Source: Bacillota bacterium (lineage in GTDB: Bacteria; Bacillota; Clostridia; Christensenellales; SZUA-584). From it: a stretch of 64,000 bases of DNA. Made by a program: the position numbers and the translations under genes. The first letter of the stretch is position 1. The number at the start of each line of letters is the position of its first letter. The notes under the pieces are model-generated. The model ran no database searches. It was not told the origin of the DNA and worked only from the letters and a program-made list of their open reading frames with translations. The stretch is from positions 248,001 to 312,000 of the forward strand of contig JAEWTL010000013.1 of assembly GCA_023459495.1 (NCBI GenBank). The letters run 5' to 3'. This document shows positions 7,786 to 17,732 of the stretch, in pieces.

Positions 7786-8409
7786 ATGGAAGAAACGCTG
7801 ATATCCAAAAAAGAACTGCTTGATGCCACAGGCATCTCATACGGCCAGCTTTACCGCTGGAAGCGCAAGGGGCTGATCCCGGAGGACTGGTTCATCCGCA
7901 AGTCCACGTTTACAGGGCAGGAGACGTTCTTTCCGCGCAGCAAGGTGCTCGCCCGCATTGAGAAGATCAAAAACATGAAGGAAGACATCTCGCTGGACGA
8001 TCTGGCTGACGTGTTCTCGCCCGCGCAGGAGGATATCTCCCTTACCGCCGAGGAAGCCGCGCAGCGCGGCGTAGCCTCAGCCGAGGTGATGAAATTATTC
8101 CTTGCCGACCGCGGCGAAGACGGCCCGCTCGATTTCCCCGGCTTATTGCAGGCTCACATCTTCGACCTGGTGCTGATGTCTGGCGAAGTGAACCTGGACG
8201 AAGCGCGCGCCATACTGGATGTGATGCGCACCGCGTCCATCCGTCAGCCCGGTGCGGCGGCGGAGCTGTACCTTGCGCGCAAGCTCGGTGTGTTCTGCTG
8301 CTTTGCGGTATCGCCGCCTGCGGATGTCTGCATGGACAAGGACATGCGGATGCTGCGCCGCATCAACCTGGCCTCCGTTACGGAGGCGCTGAAACTGAAA
8401 TTGATTTAG
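7786..8409 (+). CDS. YhbD-like (DUF4004) MerR-type HTH regulator
   Basis: 207 residues. The N-terminal 70 residues form a MerR-like winged helix (LLDATGISYGQLYRWKRKGL, then PEDWFIRKSTFTGQETFF and PRSKVLARIEKI). The C-terminal part is the helical DUF4004/YhbD region. In Bacillus yhbD sits with yhbE and yhbF, which encode bactofilins; the same pairing is seen here 12 bases downstream. ATG 7786 is six bases after AGGAGG; an earlier in-frame ATG at 7753 lies inside the palindrome and is rejected. Regulation of the bactofilin gene in response to an unknown signal is inference. Confidence 0.85.
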   Translation: MEETLISKKELLDATGISYGQLYRWKRKGLIPEDWFIRKSTFTGQETFFPRSKVLARIEKIKNMKEDISLDDLADVFSPAQEDISLTAEEAAQRGVASAEVMKLFLADRGEDGPLDFPGLLQAHIFDLVLMSGEVNLDEARAILDVMRTASIRQPGAAAELYLARKLGVFCCFAVSPPADVCMDKDMRMLRRINLASVTEALKLKLI

Positions 8410-8421
8410 GAGGAACATAAA

Positions 8422-9132
8422 ATGGGTAAAGACGATCTGGTTATCGGCGGATATGGAAGCGCCGCGGGCGGAGAATACGCCTCGATTAAAATCAACGGCT
8501 ACGGCAAGCTGAACGGCGACGTAAAGTGCACCGACATGCACATCAACGGCGCGGGCGACGCAGCGGGCAGCGTGGACTGCAATCTGCTGCGCATCAATGG
8601 TTCGGGCACCATCGAAGGCGCTCTGCACGCAAGCGACCTGACCGTCAACGGCTCGGGTAGCTTCCGCAGCGCAGCTGAGTGCGAAAGCGCCACCATCACG
8701 GGTTCGGCAAGCTTTAAGGCGGGCTTGTCCGGACAGTTTGTCAAGGTCACCGGCTCGGTGGACGTTACGGGCGACTTAAGCGCAGAACGGTTCAATTCCT
8801 CGGGCATGTTCAACGTGAGCGGCCTGCTCAGCGCGGACCATCTCGAGGTCTACCTGGGCTGGAACAGAAGCCGCGCCAATGAAGTGGGCGGCACGGACAT
8901 CGCCGTACACCGCGGCACGCGCGGCACGCTGCGTTCGCTGTTCACCCATGCGCCCGCGTTTGAGGCGGCCACCATCGAGGGCAACGAGATCACGCTGGAG
9001 CTGACCAAGGCCGACGTGGTGCGCGGCCACAACGTCACCCTCGGCGACGGCTGCGAAATCGGCCTCGTGGAATACACCGGAACGCTGCGCAAGATGGGCG
9101 ACGCCAAGGTGGGCGAAGAGAAGAAGGTGTGA
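8422..9132 (+). CDS. bactofilin-type polymer-forming cytoskeletal protein (YhbE/YhbF-like)
   Basis: 236 residues with a repeating glycine/serine-spaced pattern (KINGYGKLNGDVKCTDMHI, LRINGSGTIEGALHASDLTV, ATITGSASFKAG, VKVTGSVDVTG) typical of the bactofilin right-handed beta-helix. Such proteins polymerise without nucleotide and act in envelope or spore morphogenesis. The C-terminal 80 residues (from about LEVYLGWNRS) break the repeat and end in a short basic tail. AGGAGG precedes the ATG, and the gene follows the YhbD-like regulator by 12 bases, so they form an operon. Confidence 0.85.
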   Translation: MGKDDLVIGGYGSAAGGEYASIKINGYGKLNGDVKCTDMHINGAGDAAGSVDCNLLRINGSGTIEGALHASDLTVNGSGSFRSAAECESATITGSASFKAGLSGQFVKVTGSVDVTGDLSAERFNSSGMFNVSGLLSADHLEVYLGWNRSRANEVGGTDIAVHRGTRGTLRSLFTHAPAFEAATIEGNEITLELTKADVVRGHNVTLGDGCEIGLVEYTGTLRKMGDAKVGEEKKV

Positions 9133-9157
9133 TGAGGTTATATCAGGGAGAGATGCG

Positions 9158-9254
9158 CGAGGGCTCTGCCCTCAGTCCACCCCGAAAAGCCTTTGACTTT
9201 TCGGGGAACCCCGTGTCCTCCCGCCCAAGGGACATTGTCCCCTGGGAATCCCTT
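9158..9254 (+). repeat. dispersed intergenic repeat, family B, copy 1
   Basis: GC-rich unit with GAGGGCTCTGCCCTC at one end and CGCCCAAGGGACATTGTCCC then TGGGAATCCCTT at the other. The middle holds a hairpin with arms CCCGAAAAG and CTTTTCGGG. A shorter relative lies at 16891-16944. The 9133-9300 gap contains nothing else that I can identify. Confidence 0.75.
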
Positions 9255-9300
9255 CACACAATATAAGCGTGGCAGCTACTGGCTGCCCCGTTTAATCATT

Positions 9301-10962
9301 TTATTTCATGTATGTATGGTTAACAGGGTCTTCCCGCTTTGCTTCCGGTTTTCTCCCGCGCTTGATCCCCCGTCGTATGAATACCGCCAGCAGTACAACC
9401 ACCCCTACACCCAGGAAGTATAGGGTCAGCCAGAAAACGACCTTATTGTTGTGCACGAATGCCGCAAAGCCGGTTTGTGCCGCCGCTGTTTCCGCTGGGA
9501 CTGTGAAGTTGTTGTCTGCGCCTTCTATAATTGCGTTGGTGATGTAATAGGAGGAGCAGTGGGTGATGTTCAGCGAGACATAACCTTGATCATCCACTAC
9601 GGCAGTGTGCACGCCTTCAAACTTACCTGCGATATCGTCAAAATAATACAGGTAGATCGTATCACCCGGTCGGCTTCCCTGTGCTTTTACCCGGAAGGTA
9701 AACGTACCCGGAAGCTCGCCATGATAGTTGAACCGCAGTTCATATGCGTTGCAGCCCCACGCAGCCGATAGCGCCGAGTCCTTCTCCATCGTCATGCCGA
9801 TATCGATAGTTTCCAGACCCTCCGGAATTCCAGTCAGCGCAGCCCCGTCGATGATACAGAAATACCCCCCGCAGTCGATCTCCAAAGCACTTTGATTCTG
9901 TTGCAGCGTTTCAAGCAGTGATGACGGCACGAGCCCATCGTCCGGCGCTTCAATGCTGCCCAAATTGCCCGCCTCCAGGCCGCCTGCCGCCTGTTCGGCT
10001 CCCGCCCAGTCCGTCGCTTCCAACTCCACGGGCACGCGAGTGGGATTAGGGATACCGCTCTCATCCAGTGCTTTGGTCAGGCTGGGGGTAGGGGTGGCTG
10101 CCGCAGCGGATGACGGCGGCCTTGGGGTGGCGGATGGGATCGGTGTTGCGTTATAAATTGCTGTTGGGGTTGTATCCGGTACTATTGTTGCCGTAGATGG
10201 TAAAGATGTCTGCATAGTAGGTATGGTCGTTGGTGATAAGGTTGGGGTTGGGGTCACGTTGGAGGAAGGCGCGGTGCCGGTAACGGTTACAGTTTTTGAA
10301 TCTGAGATGCCATCTACTGTTACAGTAATCGTTGCTGTACCTTCACCAACACCTTGAATAGATGCACTATTAGCAATTTCATCTTTTATTCTTAGAATTG
10401 ATGCATTACTGCTGGACCATGAATAAGTTACAAGCCTATTACGTGTTGCTTCATCCGGGTACACATAGCAATCCACTCCAAATGTCTTCCCAACTGAAAC
10501 AGTTGTAGTTGTACACCATAAAAGGACCCTTTCAGCACGATTTTGTCGTACAGTAACAACACACGATTCGCGGATATTTGTACCTTTCACTTGAGCGGTA
10601 ATCGTTGCTGTACCAATGCCTGTTGTTGTAACATTTCCGTTAATGCAATATGCAATTGAATTGTTTGTTGATGCAAACGTGAGTTGGTTATATGAGTAAT
10701 TTGTGCTACTAAGCCGCCCATACTCATAGAGCATAAGAGACATTGAGTTGGCACTTAATCCTATTGGAAGTGGCGCTTCCGTCGGCACCGGCGTCGCCGG
10801 TGCTGGTTCGGGTTCCGGCGTCGGCGTCACCTCCGCTGTCTCCTCGCCCTCCAACAGCACTCCCCCTTGCGCTTCATTCGCCGCAGCCAACGAACCAGCA
10901 GGAAACACAAGCAAGAGAGTCAACGTAACCGCTAACAGCACAACCAGCCACCGTTTCTTCAT
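9301..10962 (-). CDS. secreted, membrane-anchored Ig-like (Big_2) surface protein
   Basis: 553 residues from ATG 10962, which follows GGAGGG. Order: signal peptide (about 1-24), acidic/proline-rich linker, two Ig-like Big_2-type domains (about 55-130 and 135-225, the second with YSWSSSNASIL and GEGTATITVTVDG), a Thr/Pro/Ser-rich linker with TPTP-type repeats, a mixed domain (about 305-480) ending in a NITHCSSYYIT beta motif, then a transmembrane helix (VVFWLTLYFLGVGVVVLLAV) and a basic tail. No LPxTG motif. The TPSP-type linkers resemble those of the pilus-region protein at 50201. Likely a cell-surface adhesion or scaffold protein; ligand unknown. Confidence 0.75.
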   Translation of the reverse strand: MKKRWLVVLLAVTLTLLLVFPAGSLAAANEAQGGVLLEGEETAEVTPTPEPEPAPATPVPTEAPLPIGLSANSMSLMLYEYGRLSSTNYSYNQLTFASTNNSIAYCINGNVTTTGIGTATITAQVKGTNIRESCVVTVRQNRAERVLLWCTTTTVSVGKTFGVDCYVYPDEATRNRLVTYSWSSSNASILRIKDEIANSASIQGVGEGTATITVTVDGISDSKTVTVTGTAPSSNVTPTPTLSPTTIPTMQTSLPSTATIVPDTTPTAIYNATPIPSATPRPPSSAAAATPTPSLTKALDESGIPNPTRVPVELEATDWAGAEQAAGGLEAGNLGSIEAPDDGLVPSSLLETLQQNQSALEIDCGGYFCIIDGAALTGIPEGLETIDIGMTMEKDSALSAAWGCNAYELRFNYHGELPGTFTFRVKAQGSRPGDTIYLYYFDDIAGKFEGVHTAVVDDQGYVSLNITHCSSYYITNAIIEGADNNFTVPAETAAAQTGFAAFVHNNKVVFWLTLYFLGVGVVVLLAVFIRRGIKRGRKPEAKREDPVNHTYMK

Positions 10963-11163
10963 TTTTCCCTCCGAAATTATGCCACTTCTGTCCATGGTAA
11001 AATGGTTTTATGCATGCAAATTATAACACATATGTTCGCATGCTTACAATATCTCTCTTTTTTCGCATAAAACAAAAAAGGCCTCCCTCCCCACATCTAC
11101 CCTATCCTTCTATCTCCATATACAGCGTCAAGGCCGCCTCACAATATCAATCCTAAAAATAAC

Positions 11164-11193
11164 TTAACCACATTTCCCTGTATATGGTATAAT
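11164..11193 (+). promoter_or_regulatory. promoter of the Rieske protein gene
   Basis: TTAACC (11164-11169), 18-base spacer, TATAAT (11188-11193) with TG as extended -10. It lies 32 bases before the gene start. The rest of the 10963-11163 gap shows no other feature. Confidence 0.6.
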
Positions 11194-11225
11194 GCAACAT
11201 ATCACAATGACGGAAGGAGTCAGAC

Positions 11226-11558
11226 ATGAGATACGTGTTTGCCGCAAAAGCTTCAGACCTGCCGGAAGGCGGAAAGCTGAAAGTTCAGGTGGAAGGCAGC
11301 GATATCCTGCTGACGCGTCTCGGCGGACAGGTTTACGCGATTAACAACAAATGCACGCACATGGGCGGCTCGCTTGTCGACGGTCTTTTTGCCGATGGGC
11401 TGGTCTCCTGCCCACGCCACGGTGCCACCTTCGACCTGAAAACGGGCAAGGTTGTGCGGGGCGGCAAGATGGGCCCGCTCAAATTCACGCCGCGGGATGT
11501 ACAGTCTTATCCGGTGCAGGCGGACGGCGAGGACATATTGCTGGGGCTGGATTCATAA
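11226..11558 (+). CDS. Rieske [2Fe-2S] domain ferredoxin-like protein
   Basis: 110 residues forming a single Rieske domain. Cluster ligands are visible as CTHMGG and CPRHGATFD (two Cys, two His). It lacks a transmembrane anchor, so it is a soluble electron carrier of the NirD/biphenyl-dioxygenase ferredoxin type. It stands alone with its own promoter and no oxygenase or reductase partner nearby, so the redox partner is unknown. ATG behind GGAAGGAG. Confidence 0.9.
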   Translation: MRYVFAAKASDLPEGGKLKVQVEGSDILLTRLGGQVYAINNKCTHMGGSLVDGLFADGLVSCPRHGATFDLKTGKVVRGGKMGPLKFTPRDVQSYPVQADGEDILLGLDS

Positions 11559-11602
11559 GCTGAAAAATTCGATGTTCCTCAATATTCTTTTCAAGTTCAC
11601 TG

Positions 11603-11673
11603 TGTCATGCTGAGCCGCAGGCGAAGCATCTTGATACAAAAGAAAAGATCCTTGGCGTGCGCTCAGGATGACG
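11603..11673 (+). repeat. dispersed intergenic inverted repeat, family C
   Basis: Ends TGTCATGCTGAGC and GCTCAGGATGACG are inverted copies around a variable middle containing GAAGCATCTTGAT and AAGATCCTT. Elements with these ends are widespread between bacterial genes. Only one copy is in this window, so mobility is inferred from general knowledge. Confidence 0.65.
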
Positions 11674-11714
11674 GAACGGGCTTTTTAGACGATGCAAAAG
11701 CGGGCTTACCCAAC

Positions 11715-11936
11715 CTATTCCGTCTTATCCTCCAGGTGACCGATCTCTTCCTGCGCCTCCGCTTCGGTGAGCGGGCGCACGCGCCCTTCGGTCTCGCCGT
11801 CCGTACCCATGTGCTGCGCCACAAGGTTGCCCGTGTCGGCCACCCAGTCGCCGCGGCTTTTATCGAAGACGAATGACTTACCCGCCTCCATGCGCACTAC
11901 CTTGTTCAAATCCCTGATGAGAAAATAATCTGGCAT
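11715..11936 (-). CDS. small hypothetical protein
   Basis: 73 residues, starting MPDYFLIRDLNKVVRMEAGK and ending in an acidic tail (EEIGHLEDKTE). ATG at 11936 has GGGAG eight bases upstream. No domain, signal peptide or membrane segment recognised. A longer upstream frame lacks a ribosome site. Isolated, with a family C repeat downstream. Confidence 0.6.
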   Translation of the reverse strand: MPDYFLIRDLNKVVRMEAGKSFVFDKSRGDWVADTGNLVAQHMGTDGETEGRVRPLTEAEAQEEIGHLEDKTE

Positions 11937-12279
11937 GTCTGATCTCCCTATATTATATGATGCTTTATTCTTCCCCACTGGGCGCACAGTGATGCAGACG
12001 TATTCCTCAAGTGTCCTCGCTTTCCGGTTGACAGACCGGCGGCATTTCTTTATACTTTTTTGCGAAAGGGCAGGTGTGTTCGCAGGTGGAAAAATCCTCC
12101 GGCCTTGGCCCCGTGGCAGGCGCTCGGTTTGGCTTGCCGGAACGCTGATAACCGCACACAGCAAAAGGGTAATGGCGATTGCTCATACTGTGTGTTTTAT
12201 TTTAAGCTGACGTGTCGCTGCGCGCTTTGCCGATGCACCGCAAGGCCTGAGCGAAAACGCTTTCCGGGAGGGTGTTGTT

Positions 12280-13611
12280 TTGTCCGTTCTATGGCTGATT
12301 TTACTGCAATTCGTTTTCATCGGTCTCAACGCGGTCTTTGCCTGTGCTGAGATTGCCGTCATCACGATAAACGACAACAAGCTCGCCCGGTTGGCTGCCG
12401 CGGGCGATAAGCGTGCACTGCGTCTCACTCGGTTGATTGAGCAGCCCACGGGCTTTCTGGCCACGATTCAGGTCGGCATCACGCTGGTGAGCTTGTTAAG
12501 CAGCGCCGTAGCCACGGCAAACTTTTCAGACAGGTTGGTGGCGTGGTTCTCCGAGATCGGCATTGCCATCCCCGCACCCATCCTCAACGCCATATCCGTC
12601 TTTATTCTGACGATTCTGCTGACCTACTTCACCGTGCTGCTGGGCGAGCTGATCCCCAAGCGCATCGCCATGCAGAAGGCCGAGCAGATTGCGCTGGGCA
12701 TGTCCGGGCTGATCTATGTGATCTCACGGATATTTACTCCCGCCGTCTGGCTCTTCACCGTATCAACCAACGGACTGCTTCGGCTGTTCGGGGTGGACCC
12801 GCACAGCAAGGAAGAGGAAAACACCGAGGAAGAGATACGCATGATGCTCGACGCGGGCAAGATAAAGGGCACCATCCAGCCGGACGAGCAGAGCATGATC
12901 CAGAACATCTTTGAATTCAACGACATTTCCGCTGGCGAGATCATGACCCACCGCACAGAGGTTTCCCTGCTGTGGATGGATGAAACCGACGAGGAGTGGG
13001 AGCAAACCATCACCGAGAGCCGGCATTCCATCTATCCGGTCTGCTCGGAAAGCGCAGACGATATCATCGGCGTGCTGTACGCCAAAGATTACTTCCGGCT
13101 GAAAAGCCGGACGCGCGAAGACGTGCTTAAGAGCGCTGTACACCCAGTGGTATTCGTGCCGGAGACCGTGCGTGCAAACGTGCTGTTCCGCAACATGCAG
13201 AAGTCGCGGAACCATTTTGCCATCGTGGCGGACGAATACGGCGGCATGTCCGGCATTATCACCATGGCCGACCTTTTAGAGCAGTTGGTGGGCGATCTGG
13301 AGGACGACATCTCCGTCCCCGTGGAAACGCCGCTGATCGAACGGCTCGACTCCAGGACGTGGCGCATTCAGGGCCCCGCGCCGTTGGACGAGGTGTCCGA
13401 GCAGCTCGGCGTTCCACTGCCCGACGAGGAGTATGAAACCTTCGGCGGATTGGTGTTCGGCCTGCTTGGGTCCATCCCTGCCGACGGCAGCACACCAGAG
13501 TTGGAGGAATACGGCCTTTCCATCAAAGTTACTCAGATCAAAGAACACCGGCTGGTCAGCGCAGTGGTATATCTGTCGGAAGCCAAGGTGGAAAACAAGC
13601 CGGGCAGATAG
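12280..13611 (+). CDS. CNNM/CorC-HlyC family transporter with DUF21 and CBS domains
   Basis: 443 residues. N-terminal CNNM (DUF21) transmembrane domain (residues about 1-190) with LIPKRIAMQKAEQIA; then a linker with the EEEIRMMLDAG helix, a CBS pair (about 210-335; IMTHRTEVSLLWMDE, YPVCSES, DEYGGMSGIITMADLLEQLVG) and a C-terminal CorC_HlyC domain (about 350-430). Members export or regulate Mg2+ and related ions. TTG start at 12280 is eight bases after GGAGG. The hemolysin label often given to this family is not supported by function. Confidence 0.9.
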   Translation: MSVLWLILLQFVFIGLNAVFACAEIAVITINDNKLARLAAAGDKRALRLTRLIEQPTGFLATIQVGITLVSLLSSAVATANFSDRLVAWFSEIGIAIPAPILNAISVFILTILLTYFTVLLGELIPKRIAMQKAEQIALGMSGLIYVISRIFTPAVWLFTVSTNGLLRLFGVDPHSKEEENTEEEIRMMLDAGKIKGTIQPDEQSMIQNIFEFNDISAGEIMTHRTEVSLLWMDETDEEWEQTITESRHSIYPVCSESADDIIGVLYAKDYFRLKSRTREDVLKSAVHPVVFVPETVRANVLFRNMQKSRNHFAIVADEYGGMSGIITMADLLEQLVGDLEDDISVPVETPLIERLDSRTWRIQGPAPLDEVSEQLGVPLPDEEYETFGGLVFGLLGSIPADGSTPELEEYGLSIKVTQIKEHRLVSAVVYLSEAKVENKPGR

Positions 13612-13749
13612 GCTATATGGGCACTTTGCCTGACGGTCAAACATGACAGCAACCGAATAAAGGTCGTTTATACGCATCTGGATATTTGTGATAATATACA
13701 GTGATTCGCAAGCCGCCAAAGGTAACGGGCTGCTCGCTGTTCAGAAAGA

Positions 13750-13788
13750 ACCGAAAAACAAACAGGGAACGGTCTGAGCCGCTCCCTG
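13750..13788 (-). terminator. intrinsic terminator of the acyl-CoA ligase gene
   Basis: Minus-strand hairpin CAGGGAGCGG / CCGTTCCCTG (one G-U pair) with a six-base loop, followed by TTTGTTTTT. It lies about 37 bases after the stop codon. The remaining 13612-13749 gap shows no gene. Confidence 0.75.
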
Positions 13789-13824
13789 CAAAATCACATC
13801 CTTGCTTCTGCCGCAAAACCATTC

Positions 13825-15489
<1,665 letters not shown>

Positions 15490-15516
15490 GTGCTCCTCCT
15501 CCAAATTTTTTTGGAA

Positions 15517-15803
15517 TCAAAAAAACCTTCGTCAATACAGAGACGAAAGTTTCGCGGTACCACTCTGCTTGCGGCAATTGCCGCCAGCTTATCTCAGGGC
15601 CATACACCCTGCCCCCAACTAACGCTTGGGATGCTCGTCGACGCCTAATACCCACCGTGGTCATTTCAGCATCGCGACTCCGGGGTGAGCTTCACATTCC
15701 GCCCGCGTCCGCCTTGCACCAACCGGCGGCTCTCTTGACGCTTTCGCTTCCTGTTACTTTCCCCTTCACAGCCTTTGATTTAATATTCATTTTTTGTGTT
15801 ATT
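15517..15803 (-). promoter_or_regulatory. T-box riboswitch (tRNA-sensing leader) with terminator
   Basis: On the minus strand: a Stem I region with AAAGTAAC, AGAGAGCC and TTGGTGCAAGGC, a specifier-loop strand GTGAAGCTCACCCC, middle stems, then the T-box core GAGTGGTACCGCG (15567-15555). The terminator is CTTTCGTC / GACGAAGG followed by seven T (ending near 15517). The TGGT bulge would pair with a tRNA ending ACCA (discriminator A). The specifier codon is either CTC (Leu) or GCT (Ala); I cannot settle the register by eye. The ligase gene begins about 30 bases after the terminator. Confidence 0.9.
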
Positions 15804-15809
15804 ATGCGT

Positions 15810-15839
15810 ATTATATGCGAAGCGGGCAGCAGGTGTCAA
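15810..15839 (-). promoter_or_regulatory. consensus promoter of the T-box/ligase transcript
   Basis: Minus strand TTGACA (15839-15834), 18-base spacer, TATAAT (15815-15810). Predicted start is near 15803, giving a leader of roughly 310 bases. Confidence 0.8.
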
Positions 15840-15951
15840 CCGCCATTTTGCGGCGAGTTTTTCAGCGTGCGCAAAACGCCCGATTCTGATACTATATAGT
15901 TGCATCAATATAATCGCACTGCGCATCTTCAATATTTTCAGGAGGCCGCTC

Positions 15952-16875
15952 ATGAACGAGCTGACAGGCGCGCTGAAAGTCATACTGCCCGTGGTACTGA
16001 TGCTGGGCATCGGCATTGTCTGCCGCAAGACCGGCATACTCAAAAAAGGCGGTATCGACGGGCTGAAAGCTGCGGTGGTCAACATATTTCTACCCGCCGT
16101 GCTCATCAAGGCATTCTATCAGGCGGAGTATACGCCGCGCATCGCCATTGTCACCGTCACGATGTTTGCCGTATGCATTGCGGCGCTGGCGGCAGGCTTT
16201 GGCGCGAAAAAGCTGCTGCGCAGCAAGGCGCGCACGATGCCGTTTTTGATGACGGGCTTCGAGGCAGGAATGCTGGGTTACGCGCTTTACGCCCTGCTGT
16301 TCAAGACCGTAACGCCCTTTGCCACGGTCGATTTAGGCCAGGTGCTGTTTGTGTTCACGGTATACTTCACGCTGCTGAATAAGAGTGAAGGCGGCACGTT
16401 GAAAAGCTCACTCAAAGCTATGGTCACTTCCCCTGTGATCGTGTCCATCGCCGCAGGCGTAATCGTCGGCGTCACCGGACTGGGGCTGCGCATGGCTGGC
16501 ACTGCCGCAGGCGATATCGTGCAAAACATACTCGATTTTATCTCCGCGCCGACTGCCGCGGTGATCCTGATCGTCGTGGGATATGAGCTGGAGTTGAAAA
16601 AAGGTGCGCTGGCCCGCGCGATAGCCGCGGTGGGCATGCGCCTCCTCATCATGGGCGTACTCTGCGCGCTGACGATATTCCTCGTGGGCTTGCTGACTCC
16701 GGTCGGCACGCCGCTGCTCTGGGCGTTCATCCTGATGTTCCTGCTGCCGCCGCCGTTCGTGCTGCCCGTTTTCGTACGCAGCGAGGACGAGAGCGCCTTT
16801 GTTTCCGCTTCGCTATCGCTCTCCACGCTCGTTTCCCTCGTCGCTTTTGCCGTGATCACCATTATCGTGGCGTGA
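15952..16875 (+). CDS. AEC family (auxin efflux carrier-like) permease
   Basis: 307 residues with about ten hydrophobic segments and the AEC opening LPVVLMLGIGIVCRKTGIL. These carriers export or exchange small organic anions such as malate or, in plants, auxin. ATG 15952 is six bases after AGGAGG; a longer open frame from 15796 has no ribosome site. It is divergent from the T-box ligase unit, so co-regulation is possible but unproved. A second, clearly different AEC permease is at 38729. Confidence 0.85.
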   Translation: MNELTGALKVILPVVLMLGIGIVCRKTGILKKGGIDGLKAAVVNIFLPAVLIKAFYQAEYTPRIAIVTVTMFAVCIAALAAGFGAKKLLRSKARTMPFLMTGFEAGMLGYALYALLFKTVTPFATVDLGQVLFVFTVYFTLLNKSEGGTLKSSLKAMVTSPVIVSIAAGVIVGVTGLGLRMAGTAAGDIVQNILDFISAPTAAVILIVVGYELELKKGALARAIAAVGMRLLIMGVLCALTIFLVGLLTPVGTPLLWAFILMFLLPPPFVLPVFVRSEDESAFVSASLSLSTLVSLVAFAVITIIVA

Positions 16876-16890
16876 TTATCTGTTTTATAC

Positions 16891-16944
16891 AGGGGCTCCG
16901 CCCCCGAACCCCCGCCCAAGGGACCAGTCCCTTGGGTATCCCTT
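16891..16944 (+). repeat. dispersed intergenic repeat, family B, copy 2
   Basis: AGGGGCTCCGCCCCCGAACC followed by CGCCCAAGGGACCAGTCCC and a TGGG-ATCCCTT end. It matches both ends of the copy at 9158-9254 but lacks its central hairpin. Confidence 0.75.
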
Positions 16945-16951
16945 CATATGT

Positions 16952-16975
16952 AAAACGCCCATGCGGGCGTTTTTA
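16952..16975 (+). terminator. intrinsic terminator of the AEC permease gene
   Basis: AAAACGCCC-ATGC-GGGCGTTTT, a nine-base perfect stem with a T-run on the plus strand; the A-run upstream means it may also work on the minus strand. Confidence 0.8.
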
Positions 16976-17000
16976 GCTTAACTTATTAACGCTATTAAAG

Positions 17001-17050
17001 GCCCCCTTGCCTAAAGGGTGATGTCAATCCGAAGGACTGACTGGGGGATT
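17001..17050 (+). repeat. dispersed intergenic repeat, family A, copy 3
   Basis: Starts GCCCCCTTGCCTAAAGGG and ends GACTGACTGGGGGATT, nearly identical to 4713-4762 except for the left side of the central hairpin, which has decayed (GTCAATCC instead of GTCAGTCC). Confidence 0.8.
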
Positions 17051-17066
17051 CTGCCTTTTCCGCAGA

Positions 17067-17621
17067 TTAATTTTCCGGTACTGCTCCAACATACTTCGAA
17101 AAAGTATCGACATACCTACTCGAAAACGTGATGCTTGTTATTTCCGAATAGGGTATCCGGTACGGCTCTTCCTGCCATATGCCGTCCGCATCAAAGTGCC
17201 GCACATAAGCAAACCGGTTGTATATCCTTTCGACTCTGCCAATGACGAATTCCCACTCGTCATCATCGAGGTTCTCCCTTTCAACTATGATGTTCTTCCC
17301 TGCCGATTTCAAGCTCTCGATTACTGTTTTCCAGCTGTCGATATTGATATCAGGGGTCTGAATCATATTCGTTATTCCTTCAAGCGTGAGTATCTGATCG
17401 CACATGTCATCTTTGGCCTTAGCCTTTTTTACATCCTTAAAGCGTCTAATGGTATATCCGTTTAATATAAAATCATCTTCCTTAACAGCTAGGAACAGCT
17501 TATCGCTTGTCTTCAGCGGTATCAGATTCCAATAATACTGGTCATATCGAAAATACACATTGCAGATTTTCTTTTGCAGTATGCATTTACTGATCAGTTC
17601 TTTTATCTCGGCTTTTGTCAT
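17067..17621 (-). CDS. hypothetical protein, soluble, two similar beta-rich halves possible
   Basis: 184 residues from ATG 17621, which follows TTGGAGG. Starts MTKAEIKELISKCILQKKIC, predicted soluble, rich in Asp, Lys and Tyr. YDQYYWNLIPLKTSDKLFLA and EWEFVIGRVERIYNRFAYVR look like parallel beta segments of a WYL- or SH3-like fold, but no family is recognised. The frame is open to 17708 without a ribosome site. Base composition is more AT-rich than the flanking typA gene. Function unknown. Confidence 0.65.
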   Translation of the reverse strand: MTKAEIKELISKCILQKKICNVYFRYDQYYWNLIPLKTSDKLFLAVKEDDFILNGYTIRRFKDVKKAKAKDDMCDQILTLEGITNMIQTPDINIDSWKTVIESLKSAGKNIIVERENLDDDEWEFVIGRVERIYNRFAYVRHFDADGIWQEEPYRIPYSEITSITFSSRYVDTFSKYVGAVPEN

Positions 17622-17682
17622 GCGTTCCTCCAATATGTTCCTTACCATCAAGATACCGTGCATAAGCTGGAAAAGCAAGGAG

Positions 17683-17721
17683 CAAACAAAAGCAGGATGT
17701 ACGGTCATACACCCTGCTTTT
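17683..17721 (-). terminator. intrinsic terminator of typA
   Basis: Minus-strand stem AAAAGCAGG / CCTGCTTTT (17721-17713 with 17696-17688) and inner GT/AC pairs, followed by TTTTGTTTGC, 12 bases after the typA stop. Confidence 0.75.
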
Positions 17722-17732
17722 AATAAACGCTT

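Noticed and set aside
12280..13611. Hemolysin function for the CNNM/CBS protein
   Set aside because: The name is historical; domain content indicates an ion transporter or its regulator.
15517..15803. The leader as remnant of an aminoacyl-tRNA synthetase gene
   Set aside because: The T-box terminator is only about 30 bases from the ligase ribosome site and no synthetase coding remnant is visible.
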